DNA of 64,000 bases from NCBI RefSeq assembly GCF_001437205.1, contig NZ_JQAZ01000002.1, positions 372,001-436,000 of the forward strand, given 5' to 3'. The first letter of the stretch is position 1. Each line of letters starts with the position of its first letter. The DNA comes from Lactobacillus selangorensis. Lineage in GTDB: Bacteria > Bacillota > Bacilli > Lactobacillales > Lactobacillaceae. Position numbers and translations under genes: made by a program. The notes under the pieces were generated by a model. That model saw only the letters and a list, made by a program, of their open reading frames with translations, was not told the origin of the DNA and did no database searches. Below, one piece after another: positions 24,841-32,877 of the stretch.

Positions 24841-26591
24841 TGGAAAAACAGCATACAAGCATTGTCGCCGGCATCAAAAAATACGGCCAGCCCTATCTGC
24901 GCATGATGGTCATTGCAATTATCCTAGCTATTTTAGGCAGCTTAGCCACTTTAATCGGCCCGAATCAACTGAGCAAAATCACCAATTTGATCACGGCGGG
25001 TCTGCATGGTTCGATTAATCTTACTAAAATCGGTGCGATCGTCTTATTGCTAGCGATCGTTTACTTGGTCGGCGCCTTTTTCTCCTACGGGCAGGGTTAC
25101 CTCATGGCGACCGTTTCGCAGAAATTCACGCAGGACCTGCGGACGAAAATCAGTCACAAAATTAACCAACTGCCGCTGTCTTACTTCGATACACATGATG
25201 AAGGGGATACTTTAAGCCGGGTCACCAATGATTTGGATACCTTCGGACAGTCGTTGAATCAAAGTTTAGGCACCTTGGTTTCTTCGCTGGTTTTAATTGT
25301 TGGTACCATCATCATGATGACTTTCACCAACTGGATCATGAGTGTAACGGCGATTATCGCCGCTGCACTTGGCATGATCGGCACCATGTGGCTGCTGAGT
25401 CATTCCCAACAGTACTTTACTGCCCAGCAGAACCAATTAGCCGACGTCTCCGGATTCGTCGAAGAAGTTTATTCCGGCCAAGCCGTCGTAAAGACCTATA
25501 ACGACAAACAGCATGCTCGGGATACTTTCGTCCATTTGAATACCAATTTGTACAACAGTGTCTGGAAATCACAGTTTTTATCCGGCATTATGCAGCCGTT
25601 GATGACCTTTATCGGGAACTTTGCCTATGTGGCCGTCGCCGTTGTCGGCGCCCTGCTCGTTTTGAATCACACCATTACAATCGGTGTCGTCGTTGCCTTC
25701 ATCGTCTACGTCAAAATTTTCACCCAGCCGTTATCACAAGTCACACAGGCTTTCGCCAGTTTGCAATCGGCCCAGGCCGCATTACGGCGGGTCTTCGAAT
25801 TCTTGGATGAGCCTGATGAAAAAGAGGCCGCCAGCACCGAACATCTGAATGATGTCAAAGGCCAGATCGACTTCGATGACGTTTCCTTCGGCTACAACAA
25901 GGGCACCCAGATTATCAAAGATTTCAGTGCGCACATCAAACCTGGTCAGAAAGTGGCCATCGTCGGCCCGACTGGGTCTGGGAAAACCACTTTAATCAGT
26001 TTACTGATGGGCTTCTACCCCTTCAATCAAGGTTCCATTAAAATTGATGGCATCGACACCCACAATGTACCAAAGACGGAGATTCGGGACCAATTCGATA
26101 TGGTGCTGCAGGATACGTGGTTGTTCGAAGATACGATTATGAACAACTTGAAGTACAATCAGCCTGAAATCGACGATGAACGTGTCTATGCGGCGGCCAA
26201 AGCGGTCGGCATCGACCACTTCATCAAAACGCTGCCGAATGGGTATGACACCGTCCTTAATGATTCCGTCAGCTTGTCGGTCGGTCAGAAACAATTGCTG
26301 ACGATTGCTAGAGCGCTGGTCCGCAACAAACCGATGCTGATCCTCGATGAGGCGACGAGTTCCGTCGACACCCGCACCGAAGAACAGCTTCAGCAAGCGA
26401 TGGACGTCCTGACAAAGGGCCGGACGTCACTGGTCATCGCCCACCGATTATCGACGATCAAAAATGCCGACAACATCCTTGTTCTGAAGGATGGCCAGCT
26501 AATTGAATCCGGCACACATGATCAATTGATGTCACAAAACGGTTTCTATGCTAATCTATATAATAGTCAGTTTGAAAGTTTGACTGCATAA
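24840..26591 (+). CDS. Heterodimeric ABC multidrug exporter subunit, degenerate signature
   Basis: This is the second 583-residue half of the exporter. Its Walker A (GPTGSGKTT) and Walker B (LILDEATSSVD, with catalytic Glu) are intact, but the signature reads LSVGQKQ instead of LSGGQ. The two subunits thus complement each other: this protein's Walker motifs with the partner's LSGGQ make the one active site. The N-terminal half has six membrane helices. Translation is coupled to the first gene through TAATG. Substrates are probably drugs or lipid-like compounds; the sequence does not say which. Confidence 0.9.
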   Translation: MEKQHTSIVAGIKKYGQPYLRMMVIAIILAILGSLATLIGPNQLSKITNLITAGLHGSINLTKIGAIVLLLAIVYLVGAFFSYGQGYLMATVSQKFTQDLRTKISHKINQLPLSYFDTHDEGDTLSRVTNDLDTFGQSLNQSLGTLVSSLVLIVGTIIMMTFTNWIMSVTAIIAAALGMIGTMWLLSHSQQYFTAQQNQLADVSGFVEEVYSGQAVVKTYNDKQHARDTFVHLNTNLYNSVWKSQFLSGIMQPLMTFIGNFAYVAVAVVGALLVLNHTITIGVVVAFIVYVKIFTQPLSQVTQAFASLQSAQAALRRVFEFLDEPDEKEAASTEHLNDVKGQIDFDDVSFGYNKGTQIIKDFSAHIKPGQKVAIVGPTGSGKTTLISLLMGFYPFNQGSIKIDGIDTHNVPKTEIRDQFDMVLQDTWLFEDTIMNNLKYNQPEIDDERVYAAAKAVGIDHFIKTLPNGYDTVLNDSVSLSVGQKQLLTIARALVRNKPMLILDEATSSVDTRTEEQLQQAMDVLTKGRTSLVIAHRLSTIKNADNILVLKDGQLIESGTHDQLMSQNGFYANLYNSQFESLTA

Positions 26592-26603
26592 GGAGGAACT
26601 ACT

Positions 26604-27050
26604 ATGCGAGAACCAATTGGGCCCCGAATCAAGGCCGTCAATACCCTCTTCGAAAAGCAGCTGGAAAAAAATTTGAATCATCCGAATGTGTCGCCGCATT
26701 TGACCAGTGCCCAGTTCGGGCTGATCAGCTACCTCTATGATCATCCGCATCAAGCAGTCTACCAGCGGGATTTGGAAAAAATCTTCAGTCTCAGCCGGCC
26801 GACTATCAACGGGATTGTCAAACGCCTTCGTTTGGGCGGATTCGTCGATGTCAGTCCTTCCCAATCCGATAAACGGTATAAATTAGTGACCCTGACGCCG
26901 GCATCCCGGGCCGAAATGACGAAACACCGGCCCGATTTCATCCACGATGTCCGTAAAATCGAAGATAAAATGACCGCTGGCATGAGCGACGCCGAAATCG
27001 CCGAAATGAGCCGGCTAATCGATAAAATGCTCGTTAATTTGAAGAAATGA
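26604..27050 (+). CDS. MarR family transcriptional regulator
   Basis: This 148-residue winged-helix repressor has the MarR layout: dimer helices at both ends, a recognition helix region (YQRDLEKIFSLSRPTINGIVKRLRLGGFV) and a wing containing SQSDKRYKLVTLT. It starts 12 bases after the second exporter gene with AAGGAGGAACTACT before the ATG. It probably represses its own operon through the TTAGCATGCTAA sites before the first ABC gene and is released by an exporter substrate. Confidence 0.9.
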   Translation: MREPIGPRIKAVNTLFEKQLEKNLNHPNVSPHLTSAQFGLISYLYDHPHQAVYQRDLEKIFSLSRPTINGIVKRLRLGGFVDVSPSQSDKRYKLVTLTPASRAEMTKHRPDFIHDVRKIEDKMTAGMSDAEIAEMSRLIDKMLVNLKK

Positions 27051-27068
27051 TTTAAATAAACGGCACCA

Positions 27069-27106
27069 AAGCCCCCAGCTACCGATTATTGCTGCGGGCT
27101 TTTTTC
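27069..27106 (+). terminator. Terminator after marR, relic of the Fst-module type
   Basis: AAGCCC-CAGC and GCTG-GGGCTT form the stem with one mismatch, followed by TTTTTT. It and the preceding GCACCAAAG closely match the shared terminators of the Fst-like modules at 8162 and 27181, but no toxin frame faces it. Confidence 0.75.
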
Positions 27107-27120
27107 TTATTTTTCTGAAG

Positions 27121-27148
27121 TTGTTTTTAACACGATTCGTGTTACACT
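27121..27148 (+). promoter_or_regulatory. Promoter of the second antitoxin RNA
   Basis: TTGTTT (27121-27126) and TACACT (27143-27148) are 16 bases apart and point to a start near 27155. Confidence 0.6.
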
Positions 27149-27154
27149 GAAGAT

Positions 27155-27217
27155 ACGAAAATCTTTATCAATCGACACCAAAGCCCTCAGCTACCGGTTA
27201 TAGCTGAGGGCTTTTTT
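27155..27217 (+). ncRNA. Putative antitoxin RNA of the decayed Fst-like module
   Basis: A short RNA of about 63 bases would run from 27155 to the T run at 27217. Its 5' part (27154-27174) contains TACGAAAATCTTTATCAATC. Nearly the same 20-mer, TACGAAAATCTTCATCAATC, occurs at 27326-27345 as the complement of the toxin mRNA start region. The RNA could therefore pair with the toxin ribosome-binding and start area, as in Fst-type systems that use direct repeats. Confidence 0.6.
27181..27217. terminator. Shared bidirectional terminator of the decayed Fst-like module
   Basis: AAGCCCTCAGCTA and TAGCTGAGGGCTT form a perfect 13-base stem with TTTTTT on the plus side. Both the antitoxin RNA and the converging toxin mRNA would end here. 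Confidence 0.85.
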
Positions 27218-27256
27218 AACGTTTTCTTCAAACGGGTGGGTTACAAGTTGCCATGT

Positions 27257-27340
27257 TTACTTTCCGTCATGCTTATGTAACCAGTAAGCAAATAACTGTA
27301 CGTAACAGCCGACTCAAAGCGGTGCTACGAAAATCTTCAT
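27257..27340 (-). pseudogene. Fst/Ldr-like type I toxin with in-frame TGA
   Basis: The frame starts at the ATG at 27340 with a perfect GGAGGTGATCAG ribosome site 11 bases upstream and reads MKIFVAPL, then TGA (27314-27316), then VGCYVQLFAYWLHKHDGK and a TAA. Read through, it would be a 27-residue Fst-like peptide with the APLxVG core and the Trp-Leu plus charged tail. The TGA replaces the residue between Leu and Val-Gly and most likely inactivates the toxin. The matching antitoxin RNA and terminator remain. The intact relative is at 8229-8324. Confidence 0.7.
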
Positions 27341-27423
27341 CAATCTGATCACCTCCAGCCCATGCCGGATTTGATTTAGGCAACAAGGGCAGGATACCAT
27401 ACTCACACAAAGTCTACTAAGAA

Positions 27424-28305
27424 CTATTTTTCTATTTTCAACGCTGCTGCTAATTCTTGAGCGAGTCCGGCAAAACGATCATCTTGATAGATCAGCAGGA
27501 GCTCACTCGTAACTGGCTTGGCAAGGGGACGGGCCACGACCCGGTCATTGAGAAACGGCTGGGCCGACTTTTTAAATAGAAAAGTGACGAGCCGGTCGGA
27601 ATTAGCAATCAGGCCGGACAGCGTTTCAATATGAGTGCTTTCGAAGCGAATCGGCAATTCGATTCCCGTCTGTACAAATAAAGAGCTCATCAAATCAAAA
27701 ATACCAGAGCTGGCCTTTAATGACACCAATTCGGAGGCTTTCAAATCATCAAGATGAATCTGTTTTTGCCGCGCCAGCGGATTCGACTGCGCCAAAATCA
27801 CTTCCAGCTCGTCTGAACCCAAAACAAGCTGCTGGTAAGTCGAATTCGGCAGCTGATCAGCCCGAATGATTCCCAAGTTCAATTGCTTGTCAGTCAGCTG
27901 CTGCAGCAGTTCCTCGCCTTCCATCTCCGTCACCCGGACATCGATGTGCGGATGCGCCGCCATAAACCGCTGCATGCCATTGGTAAAGCCATACTGCGCC
28001 ATAATCGGAATACTGCCGATTCTCAAATGGGAAATCTTCGGCGTCTGGTTTTGATGCAGCGCTTGCCGAGCCTGATGATCAAGCGTCAGCAGCTGAGTCG
28101 CATACGGATAGAATGCGGCGGCCTGCGGAGTACTGACAAGATGCCGCCGGTTGCGGGTGTCGAATAAAGTGACACCTAATTCCGCCTGCAGTTTGCTAAG
28201 CCGTTTCGACAAGGCCGATTGGGTGATTGCCAGCTGGTTGGCGGCTGCTGAAATTGTCTGGTTTTCATAAGTCACCACAAAACACTTCACATTAAAAAAA
28301 TCCAT
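27424..28305 (-). CDS. LysR family transcriptional regulator
   Basis: This 293-residue LysR-type regulator has the N-terminal helix-turn-helix (FNVKCFVVTYENQTISAAANQLAITQSALSKRL split over residues 4-35) and a C-terminal effector domain. The ATG at 28305 lies nine bases after GGGAG; a GTG at 28308 is also possible. It follows the ubiD-ubiX-lpdD genes on the same strand but is separated from them by a strong terminator. In Lactiplantibacillus, LysR proteins near tannase and gallate decarboxylase genes act as aromatic-acid-dependent activators; a similar role for the operon upstream is inferred from position. Confidence 0.88.
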   Translation of the reverse strand: MDFFNVKCFVVTYENQTISAAANQLAITQSALSKRLSKLQAELGVTLFDTRNRRHLVSTPQAAAFYPYATQLLTLDHQARQALHQNQTPKISHLRIGSIPIMAQYGFTNGMQRFMAAHPHIDVRVTEMEGEELLQQLTDKQLNLGIIRADQLPNSTYQQLVLGSDELEVILAQSNPLARQKQIHLDDLKASELVSLKASSGIFDLMSSLFVQTGIELPIRFESTHIETLSGLIANSDRLVTFLFKKSAQPFLNDRVVARPLAKPVTSELLLIYQDDRFAGLAQELAAALKIEK

Positions 28306-28341
28306 CACACTGATCTCCCTTCCTTGCCATTATGGCATAGA

Positions 28342-28378
28342 AAAAGCCGTTTCGAAATGATTTCGAAACGGCTTTTTT
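28342..28378 (-). terminator. Terminator of the ubiD-ubiX-lpdD operon
   Basis: AAAAGCCGTTTCGAAA and TTTCGAAACGGCTTTT form a perfect 16-base stem around a three-base loop. Confidence 0.92.
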
Positions 28379-28381
28379 AAA

Positions 28382-28798
28382 TCAGCGTGGTTGTTCGCTG
28401 TTGCTGTAATAAACGGGCGGCTTGATGTCGAAGTGCTGTGCTTCCAGCCAGGCATTGATTTGCTGGGCCAAGGTGTCGGCCATTGTAAATGAAGCGTCGA
28501 TTTGCGCCTGTGAAATGTGATCGACATGGATGCCGGCTGTCAGCACGCATTTGCCTGGTAAATTGTCTTTAATCTGCGGTGCAATCCGTTCGGCCACCAG
28601 ATTGTCTTTGTGTTTGCGGCCATCGTGGCTGGCGAGTCGCAGTGTCGCCATGTCATCTTCCGAACTAATGACGGTCACGTCGCCCAAATGGGGATGATCG
28701 CCGCCAGTAATCACTAATAATAAATCGGGTCCGACAAACTGAGCAGCAACCGCAATCGTATAATTTTCCTGTGTGACACTGAATTGTTTATTTAACAT
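28382..28798 (-). CDS. lpdD: LpdD-like subunit of aromatic acid decarboxylase
   Basis: This 138-residue protein resembles LpdD, the small conserved partner of bacterial gallate/hydroxybenzoate decarboxylases, proposed to help handle the prenylated flavin cofactor. The ATG at 28798 (MLNKQFSV) follows GGGAGGGAACGC; upstream in-frame residues overlap ubiX. Gly-rich ITGGDHPHLGDV and HDGRKHKDN are the most conserved-looking parts. The gene overlaps ubiX by 11 bases, so they are coupled. Its exact role is not settled in the family. Confidence 0.8.
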   Translation of the reverse strand: MLNKQFSVTQENYTIAVAAQFVGPDLLLVITGGDHPHLGDVTVISSEDDMATLRLASHDGRKHKDNLVAERIAPQIKDNLPGKCVLTAGIHVDHISQAQIDASFTMADTLAQQINAWLEAQHFDIKPPVYYSNSEQPR

Positions 28799-29360
28799 GC
28801 GTTCCCTCCCAACGGCTGTCGATTTGATTGGCAATGCCGAGTAGATCGAGTTCCTTCATCGTCTGGTGGTGCACCAGATCGGCAATCGTCTTCGGATGCG
28901 CATAAAACGCTGGCATCGGCGGAACGATTGCTACTCCCAGTTTTGCTAGTCTAGTCAGATTTTCAAGGTGGATCACACTCAAAGGTGTTTCACGTGGAAC
29001 AAGGACCAGCTTGCGTTGCTCTTTGATGGTCACATCGGCGGCCCGTCCGATCAAATCGGCATCGTAGCCGCTGCTGATGGCGGCCACTGTTTTCATACTC
29101 GTCGGCACAATAATCATCCCATCTGCTAAAAAGGAACCGCTGGCGATGGTCGCCCCCATGTCCCGATTCGAATAAACATGGTCGGCCAAATCCATGACTT
29201 GTGCCAACGAATAATCCGTTTCTTCCTTGATATTATTTTTGGCCCATTCGCTGATAATCAAATGTGTTTCAACGTCCGGATTCTGGTGCAATGCCTGCAA
29301 GAGGTCGATGCCATACGGCGCCCCTGAAGCACCGGTCATGCCCACGATTAACTTTTTCAT
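28788..29360 (-). CDS. lpdB: Flavin prenyltransferase UbiX/LpdB
   Basis: This 190-residue flavoprotein makes prenylated FMN, the cofactor of UbiD decarboxylases, from FMN and dimethylallyl phosphate. Family motifs are MTGASGAPYG, the IASGSFLADGMIIVPTSMKT segment, LVPRETPLS and PPMPAFYAHP. The start follows GGGGAGGCAAGCAC, 24 bases after the ubiD stop. The neighbourhood (UbiD, UbiX, LpdD) is that of gallate decarboxylase loci. Confidence 0.92.
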   Translation of the reverse strand: MKKLIVGMTGASGAPYGIDLLQALHQNPDVETHLIISEWAKNNIKEETDYSLAQVMDLADHVYSNRDMGATIASGSFLADGMIIVPTSMKTVAAISSGYDADLIGRAADVTIKEQRKLVLVPRETPLSVIHLENLTRLAKLGVAIVPPMPAFYAHPKTIADLVHHQTMKELDLLGIANQIDSRWEGTHVK

Positions 29361-29384
29361 GTGCTTGCCTCCCCCTAAACTGCT

Positions 29385-30854
29385 TTACTTTAAATATTTC
29401 TCCCAATCGTCAATCTGTTTGAACTGGGCTCGCTTGAACTGGTCCTTCATATCGAACGGTACCGTTCCATCGAGAATCAATTTCGAACTCATCCCTTGGA
29501 AACGAATCGACTTTGGATCGTATTGCGGCCGTTCGGATGGGTCCAGCGGATGATTCCGCATGCCCGGCAGCACAACAATGTCCTGGTCGGCCTGGAAACG
29601 CGTATTGATCGTCCACATGACATCGTTCATATCGAAAATATCGACGTCTTCATCGACCAGAATGACCGTCTTCAATTCCTTGAAGGCTGAAAAGGCCAGC
29701 AAGGCTGCCTGCCGCTGGATGCCTTCATCGGCTTCATTCTCCTTATGAATCTGCATGATCGTCATTAGCTTGCCGCCGCCTGCCGGTGGATTGTAGACAT
29801 TGAGAACCTTGCCAGGAATGGCTCGATTGACGAGTTCTAAGATGCTGGCTTCGGTCGGAATGCCGGCCAGACTGACATGTTCCTCACTAGGTCCAATAAC
29901 ACTCTGCATAATCGGATTGTCCTTGCGATGAGTGACAGCTGTGACCTTGATCACTTGCAGCGCCGGATTGGCATCGCCGTCATAACCTGGAAATTCCGGC
30001 ATTGCCTTGCCAGTATTGGTGTTGATGTCTTCACGGACCCGTTCATGCGGCATGATATAGCCTTCCAAAGTGTATTCAGACTGAGCAATTGCATATTCGT
30101 CAACGGTCTTCGCCTTGACCAAATCAACAGCTTGATGCCGAATCGCACCCGCCACACCGAGTTCGTTGTAGCCAAGCGGTGTGGTCGGCGGCTCGAAAGT
30201 AGCCCCAATGGTGATGGCCGGATCGAGTCCGACGTTGATTGTAATTGGCATCGGCTTGTTGGCGGCTTCATATTCTTCAGCAAATTTGCCGATGTGACGG
30301 CCGCCAGGCATGATATAAATACCTAACGTATCTTTGCTTTCAATGACCATCCGATGAATGGTAACGTCGCTTTGCTTTTTGTCCAAGCTGGAACCTAGGA
30401 CAAGTCCGCACGTCAAGTAAGGACCGGCATCATAAGGCGTATTCGTCGGCGCCGGCACTAATTTGAACAAATCAAAATCAGGTGCATCTGATTTGATTAC
30501 CACTTCCTGAGCCGGTGCCTGCTCATCAGAAACGACCGGCGGAACCGGGTCACTGACGGCATCCGTAAAGAATTGTCCTAATGTCTTCGGGTCATGATGC
30601 AGCATCATTCCAACTCGTTTGCGGCTGGCCATCAAGCCAATTAGGACCCGTGTGCCTGGAAAACCTTCAATCGAATTGAACATCATCGCCGGCCCTTCTT
30701 GTGTCGGCCGTTCAACTGTTCCGCCAGCACCGATGTAACGATAAACGCCCGACAAATCAGCGTTGGGGTTAATCGGTACATCCGTTGCATGGTATTGGCC
30801 TGGCTGCTGCTGCAGTTCTTTTAAAACACGACGCAGATTCCATACCTCACTCAT
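29385..30854 (-). CDS. lpdC: UbiD family decarboxylase, gallate/hydroxybenzoate type (LpdC)
   Basis: This 489-residue prenyl-FMN-dependent enzyme removes CO2 from aromatic acids such as gallate or protocatechuate, detoxifying plant phenolics. The length and the segments VTIHRMVIE, MPGGRHIG, ATFEPPTTPLGYNELGVAGAI and EGYIMPHERVREDINTNTG with EFPGYDG fit the UbiD family, the last carrying the conserved acidic/Arg residues near the active site. The start at 30854 follows AGGAGG. A LysR-type box (TATTCC-N5-GGAATA) lies 82 bases upstream. The exact substrate is inferred from neighbours. Confidence 0.9.
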   Translation of the reverse strand: MSEVWNLRRVLKELQQQPGQYHATDVPINPNADLSGVYRYIGAGGTVERPTQEGPAMMFNSIEGFPGTRVLIGLMASRKRVGMMLHHDPKTLGQFFTDAVSDPVPPVVSDEQAPAQEVVIKSDAPDFDLFKLVPAPTNTPYDAGPYLTCGLVLGSSLDKKQSDVTIHRMVIESKDTLGIYIMPGGRHIGKFAEEYEAANKPMPITINVGLDPAITIGATFEPPTTPLGYNELGVAGAIRHQAVDLVKAKTVDEYAIAQSEYTLEGYIMPHERVREDINTNTGKAMPEFPGYDGDANPALQVIKVTAVTHRKDNPIMQSVIGPSEEHVSLAGIPTEASILELVNRAIPGKVLNVYNPPAGGGKLMTIMQIHKENEADEGIQRQAALLAFSAFKELKTVILVDEDVDIFDMNDVMWTINTRFQADQDIVVLPGMRNHPLDPSERPQYDPKSIRFQGMSSKLILDGTVPFDMKDQFKRAQFKQIDDWEKYLK

Positions 30855-30935
30855 AAAAATTCCTCCTTGATTGATTTGATTAACTCTAATTTAAGCGCAT
30901 CCCGGCACATGAACAAGTCGCCTTTTGAGAACTAA

Positions 30936-30952
30936 TATTCCACTTTGGAATA
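30936..30952. promoter_or_regulatory. LysR-type binding box before lpdC
   Basis: TATTCC and GGAATA are perfect inverted half sites with a five-base centre; the T-N11-A pattern of LysR boxes is present at 30938-30950. It lies between lpdC and the secreted protein gene and could serve either. Confidence 0.5.
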
Positions 30953-31030
30953 GAAAGCTTCATTCATGCCACTGCCAATCAAGTTTCATTATCCGAAAAC
31001 TTATTTAACAAGTAATGTTTTCAGGCGTGT

Positions 31031-31055
31031 TACAATGACAATGAAAACGTTTGAA
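31031..31055 (+). promoter_or_regulatory. Promoter -10 and cre-like site before the secreted protein gene
   Basis: TACAAT at 31031-31036 is a likely -10 box. TGAAAACGTTTGAA at 31042-31055 matches the catabolite-responsive element consensus with one mismatch and would cover the transcription start, so CcpA repression is possible. Confidence 0.45.
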
Positions 31056-31083
31056 TCGGATTGTCGAGTCTTTGGAGGTGCAT

Positions 31084-31641
31084 ATGATGTTTAAAGCTAC
31101 AAGTTTATTCATTGCCGCTTTAGCACTACTGTCCTTGACAAGCGGCGGCAACCATTCGCTCAGCCAAGCGAAAAATACATCTGCTCAGGTCATAACTATC
31201 AAAAATACGGCACAACAACCACAGCCGCCTGCCGCCAGCCAAGTCGGTTCGGAATCAGCCAGTCAATCACAAGCTAGTTCTGAGCACAACCAGTCGGCGG
31301 CATCAAAAGCGAAAAGTACCGCTTCAGAAGAATCTAATCGACAGCAGACAACGGCCTGTTTTTCGATTACAACGGATGGTGCGATTTCACCCGAAAAAGC
31401 TGCCCGCCGCCTAAATATTCCTGCTGCTAAAATTACCATTCATGATCGCAACGAGGCTGTTGCCTACCTCACGCAAAAAGAACCAGCCTTGCAAAATGGC
31501 CACAAGCTGCATTGGCACGCCTTCAAATACGACTCTGGGAAAAAAGGCCATCCCTATTATCTTTATGCCAACGACCCCGACAACGGCCAGGAAATCGCCC
31601 GATACGTATCACCAACCGGCGATATCATCGCTGATTATTAA
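31084..31641 (+). CDS. Secreted Ser/Gln-rich hypothetical protein
   Basis: I do not recognise the family. The ATG at 31084 follows GGAGGTGCAT (a second ATG is next to it) and gives 185 residues. A signal-like hydrophobic start (residues 3-22) is followed by a Gln/Ser/Ala-rich unstructured linker (about 35-90) and a compact C-terminal domain (from FSITTDGAISPEKAARRL) that ends with PYYLYANDPDNGQEIARYVSPTGDIIADY, which may be a small PepSY-like or unknown beta fold. It has no lipobox or LPXTG, so it is probably released. A cre-like site covers the start of transcription. Confidence 0.65.
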   Translation: MMFKATSLFIAALALLSLTSGGNHSLSQAKNTSAQVITIKNTAQQPQPPAASQVGSESASQSQASSEHNQSAASKAKSTASEESNRQQTTACFSITTDGAISPEKAARRLNIPAAKITIHDRNEAVAYLTQKEPALQNGHKLHWHAFKYDSGKKGHPYYLYANDPDNGQEIARYVSPTGDIIADY

Positions 31642-31654
31642 TCATTAAACGATT

Positions 31655-31689
31655 AAAAAGGAAGCCCATCGTCATGAGCTTCCTTTTTT
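31655..31689. terminator. Terminator between the secreted protein gene and gap, copy 1
   Basis: AAAAAGGAAGC and GCTTCCTTTTT form the stem, usable on both strands for the converging genes. The whole sequence to TTCTTAT is repeated almost exactly at 33668. Confidence 0.85.
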
Positions 31690-31725
31690 GAGTAATTCTT
31701 ATGAAATGCGTCTTTGCACACGGCA

Positions 31726-32751
31726 CTAACCTAATTGCGCAAATTTCAACAAGGTGCGGATCATCTGGCATGTAAAGCCGTATTCATTGTCATACCAAGC
31801 AACCGTTTTGACAATCTGAGTGTCGCCGGCAGTAGTGACTTCAGTCTGGGTCGGGTCGAAAATCGAACCATATGTGGTGTTGATGACATCACTGGAGACA
31901 ATCTGGTCGTCATTCCAGCCGAAGGACTCGTTACCAGCAGTGTAGGGCTTAATTTTGGCATTGATTTCATCGCTAGTAACTTTGGTGTTTAAAATGGTTA
32001 CCAATTCCGTCAACGAACCATCGGCCACTGGCACACGCTGGGCATGGCCCTTTAATTTGCCATTAAGGTGCGGCAAAACGAGTCCGATTGCCTTCGCAGC
32101 ACCGGATGAATGTGGAATGGTGTTTGCAGCAGCTGTTCGAGCCGCCCGTAAATTTCCGCCCCGAACCGGTCCGTCAAGGATCATCTGAGTGCTGGTATAC
32201 GCATGAACCGTCGTCATGGTTCCGACTTGAACACCGAATTCCTTATCCAAGGCAGCGGCCATCGGTGCTAAGCAGTTAGTGGTGCAAGAGCCAGCTGATA
32301 CGATTCGATCGGCATCAGCCAGGATATCGTCGTTAACATTGTATACGATTGTCTTCACATCGCTGCCAGCCGGTGCAGAAATCAAAACCCGCTTCACGCC
32401 AGCATCCAAATGTGCTTGGGCTTTTGCTTTAGAAGTGTAGAAGCCGGTGCATTCCAATACGTAGTCGACGCCGTCATTGTTAACCCAAGGAATATTCTGA
32501 GCTTGCGGTTCAGCATACACATGGTATTTCTTGCCATTGACGATGATCGCATCATCAGTCGCAGTGACTTCAGCTGGAAAAGTGCCATGTGTGGAGTCAT
32601 ACTTCAGCAGATGCGCTAACATCGCCGGGCTGGTCAGATCATTGATGGCGACCACTTCAATCGCGTCTGATTTTTCACCGAGTTCATAAATTCTGCGAAA
32701 TGCTAAACGTCCAATCCGTCCAAAACCATTGATACCAATTTTGATTGTCAT
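31726..32751 (-). CDS. gap: Glyceraldehyde-3-phosphate dehydrogenase
   Basis: This 341-residue enzyme catalyses the NAD-dependent oxidation and phosphorylation of glyceraldehyde 3-phosphate in glycolysis. The ATG at 32751 ([15 protein letters not shown]) follows GGAGGG. The catalytic Cys is in SCTTNCLAP, with the phosphate-binding Thr/Arg region ([26 protein letters not shown] split over about residues 177-202) and the WYDNEYG end motif. The gene stands alone, not with cggR-pgk-tpi-eno, and is divergent from an XRE/MmyB-like regulator with a palindrome between them. It may be the sole gap or a second copy; the window cannot say. Confidence 0.96.
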   Translation of the reverse strand: MTIKIGINGFGRIGRLAFRRIYELGEKSDAIEVVAINDLTSPAMLAHLLKYDSTHGTFPAEVTATDDAIIVNGKKYHVYAEPQAQNIPWVNNDGVDYVLECTGFYTSKAKAQAHLDAGVKRVLISAPAGSDVKTIVYNVNDDILADADRIVSAGSCTTNCLAPMAAALDKEFGVQVGTMTTVHAYTSTQMILDGPVRGGNLRAARTAAANTIPHSSGAAKAIGLVLPHLNGKLKGHAQRVPVADGSLTELVTILNTKVTSDEINAKIKPYTAGNESFGWNDDQIVSSDVINTTYGSIFDPTQTEVTTAGDTQIVKTVAWYDNEYGFTCQMIRTLLKFAQLG

Positions 32752-32836
32752 CCTAAATCCCTCCAATAAATAAACATGCTTTATCGTTTCAACATTGTTA
32801 CTATAAAAGAAAAGATGTCTGACAAGCAGAGCTGGT

Positions 32837-32850
32837 TTATCCTAGGATAA
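32837..32850. promoter_or_regulatory. Palindrome between gap and the XRE regulator
   Basis: TTATCCTAGGATAA is a perfect 14-base palindrome, flanked by GACAAG (32821) and CTTGTC (32851), which are also complementary. It lies midway in the divergent promoter region and is a likely operator for the regulator next to it. Confidence 0.55.
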
Positions 32851-32877
32851 CTTGTCCCATGCAAAGGAAGTGTTTTG

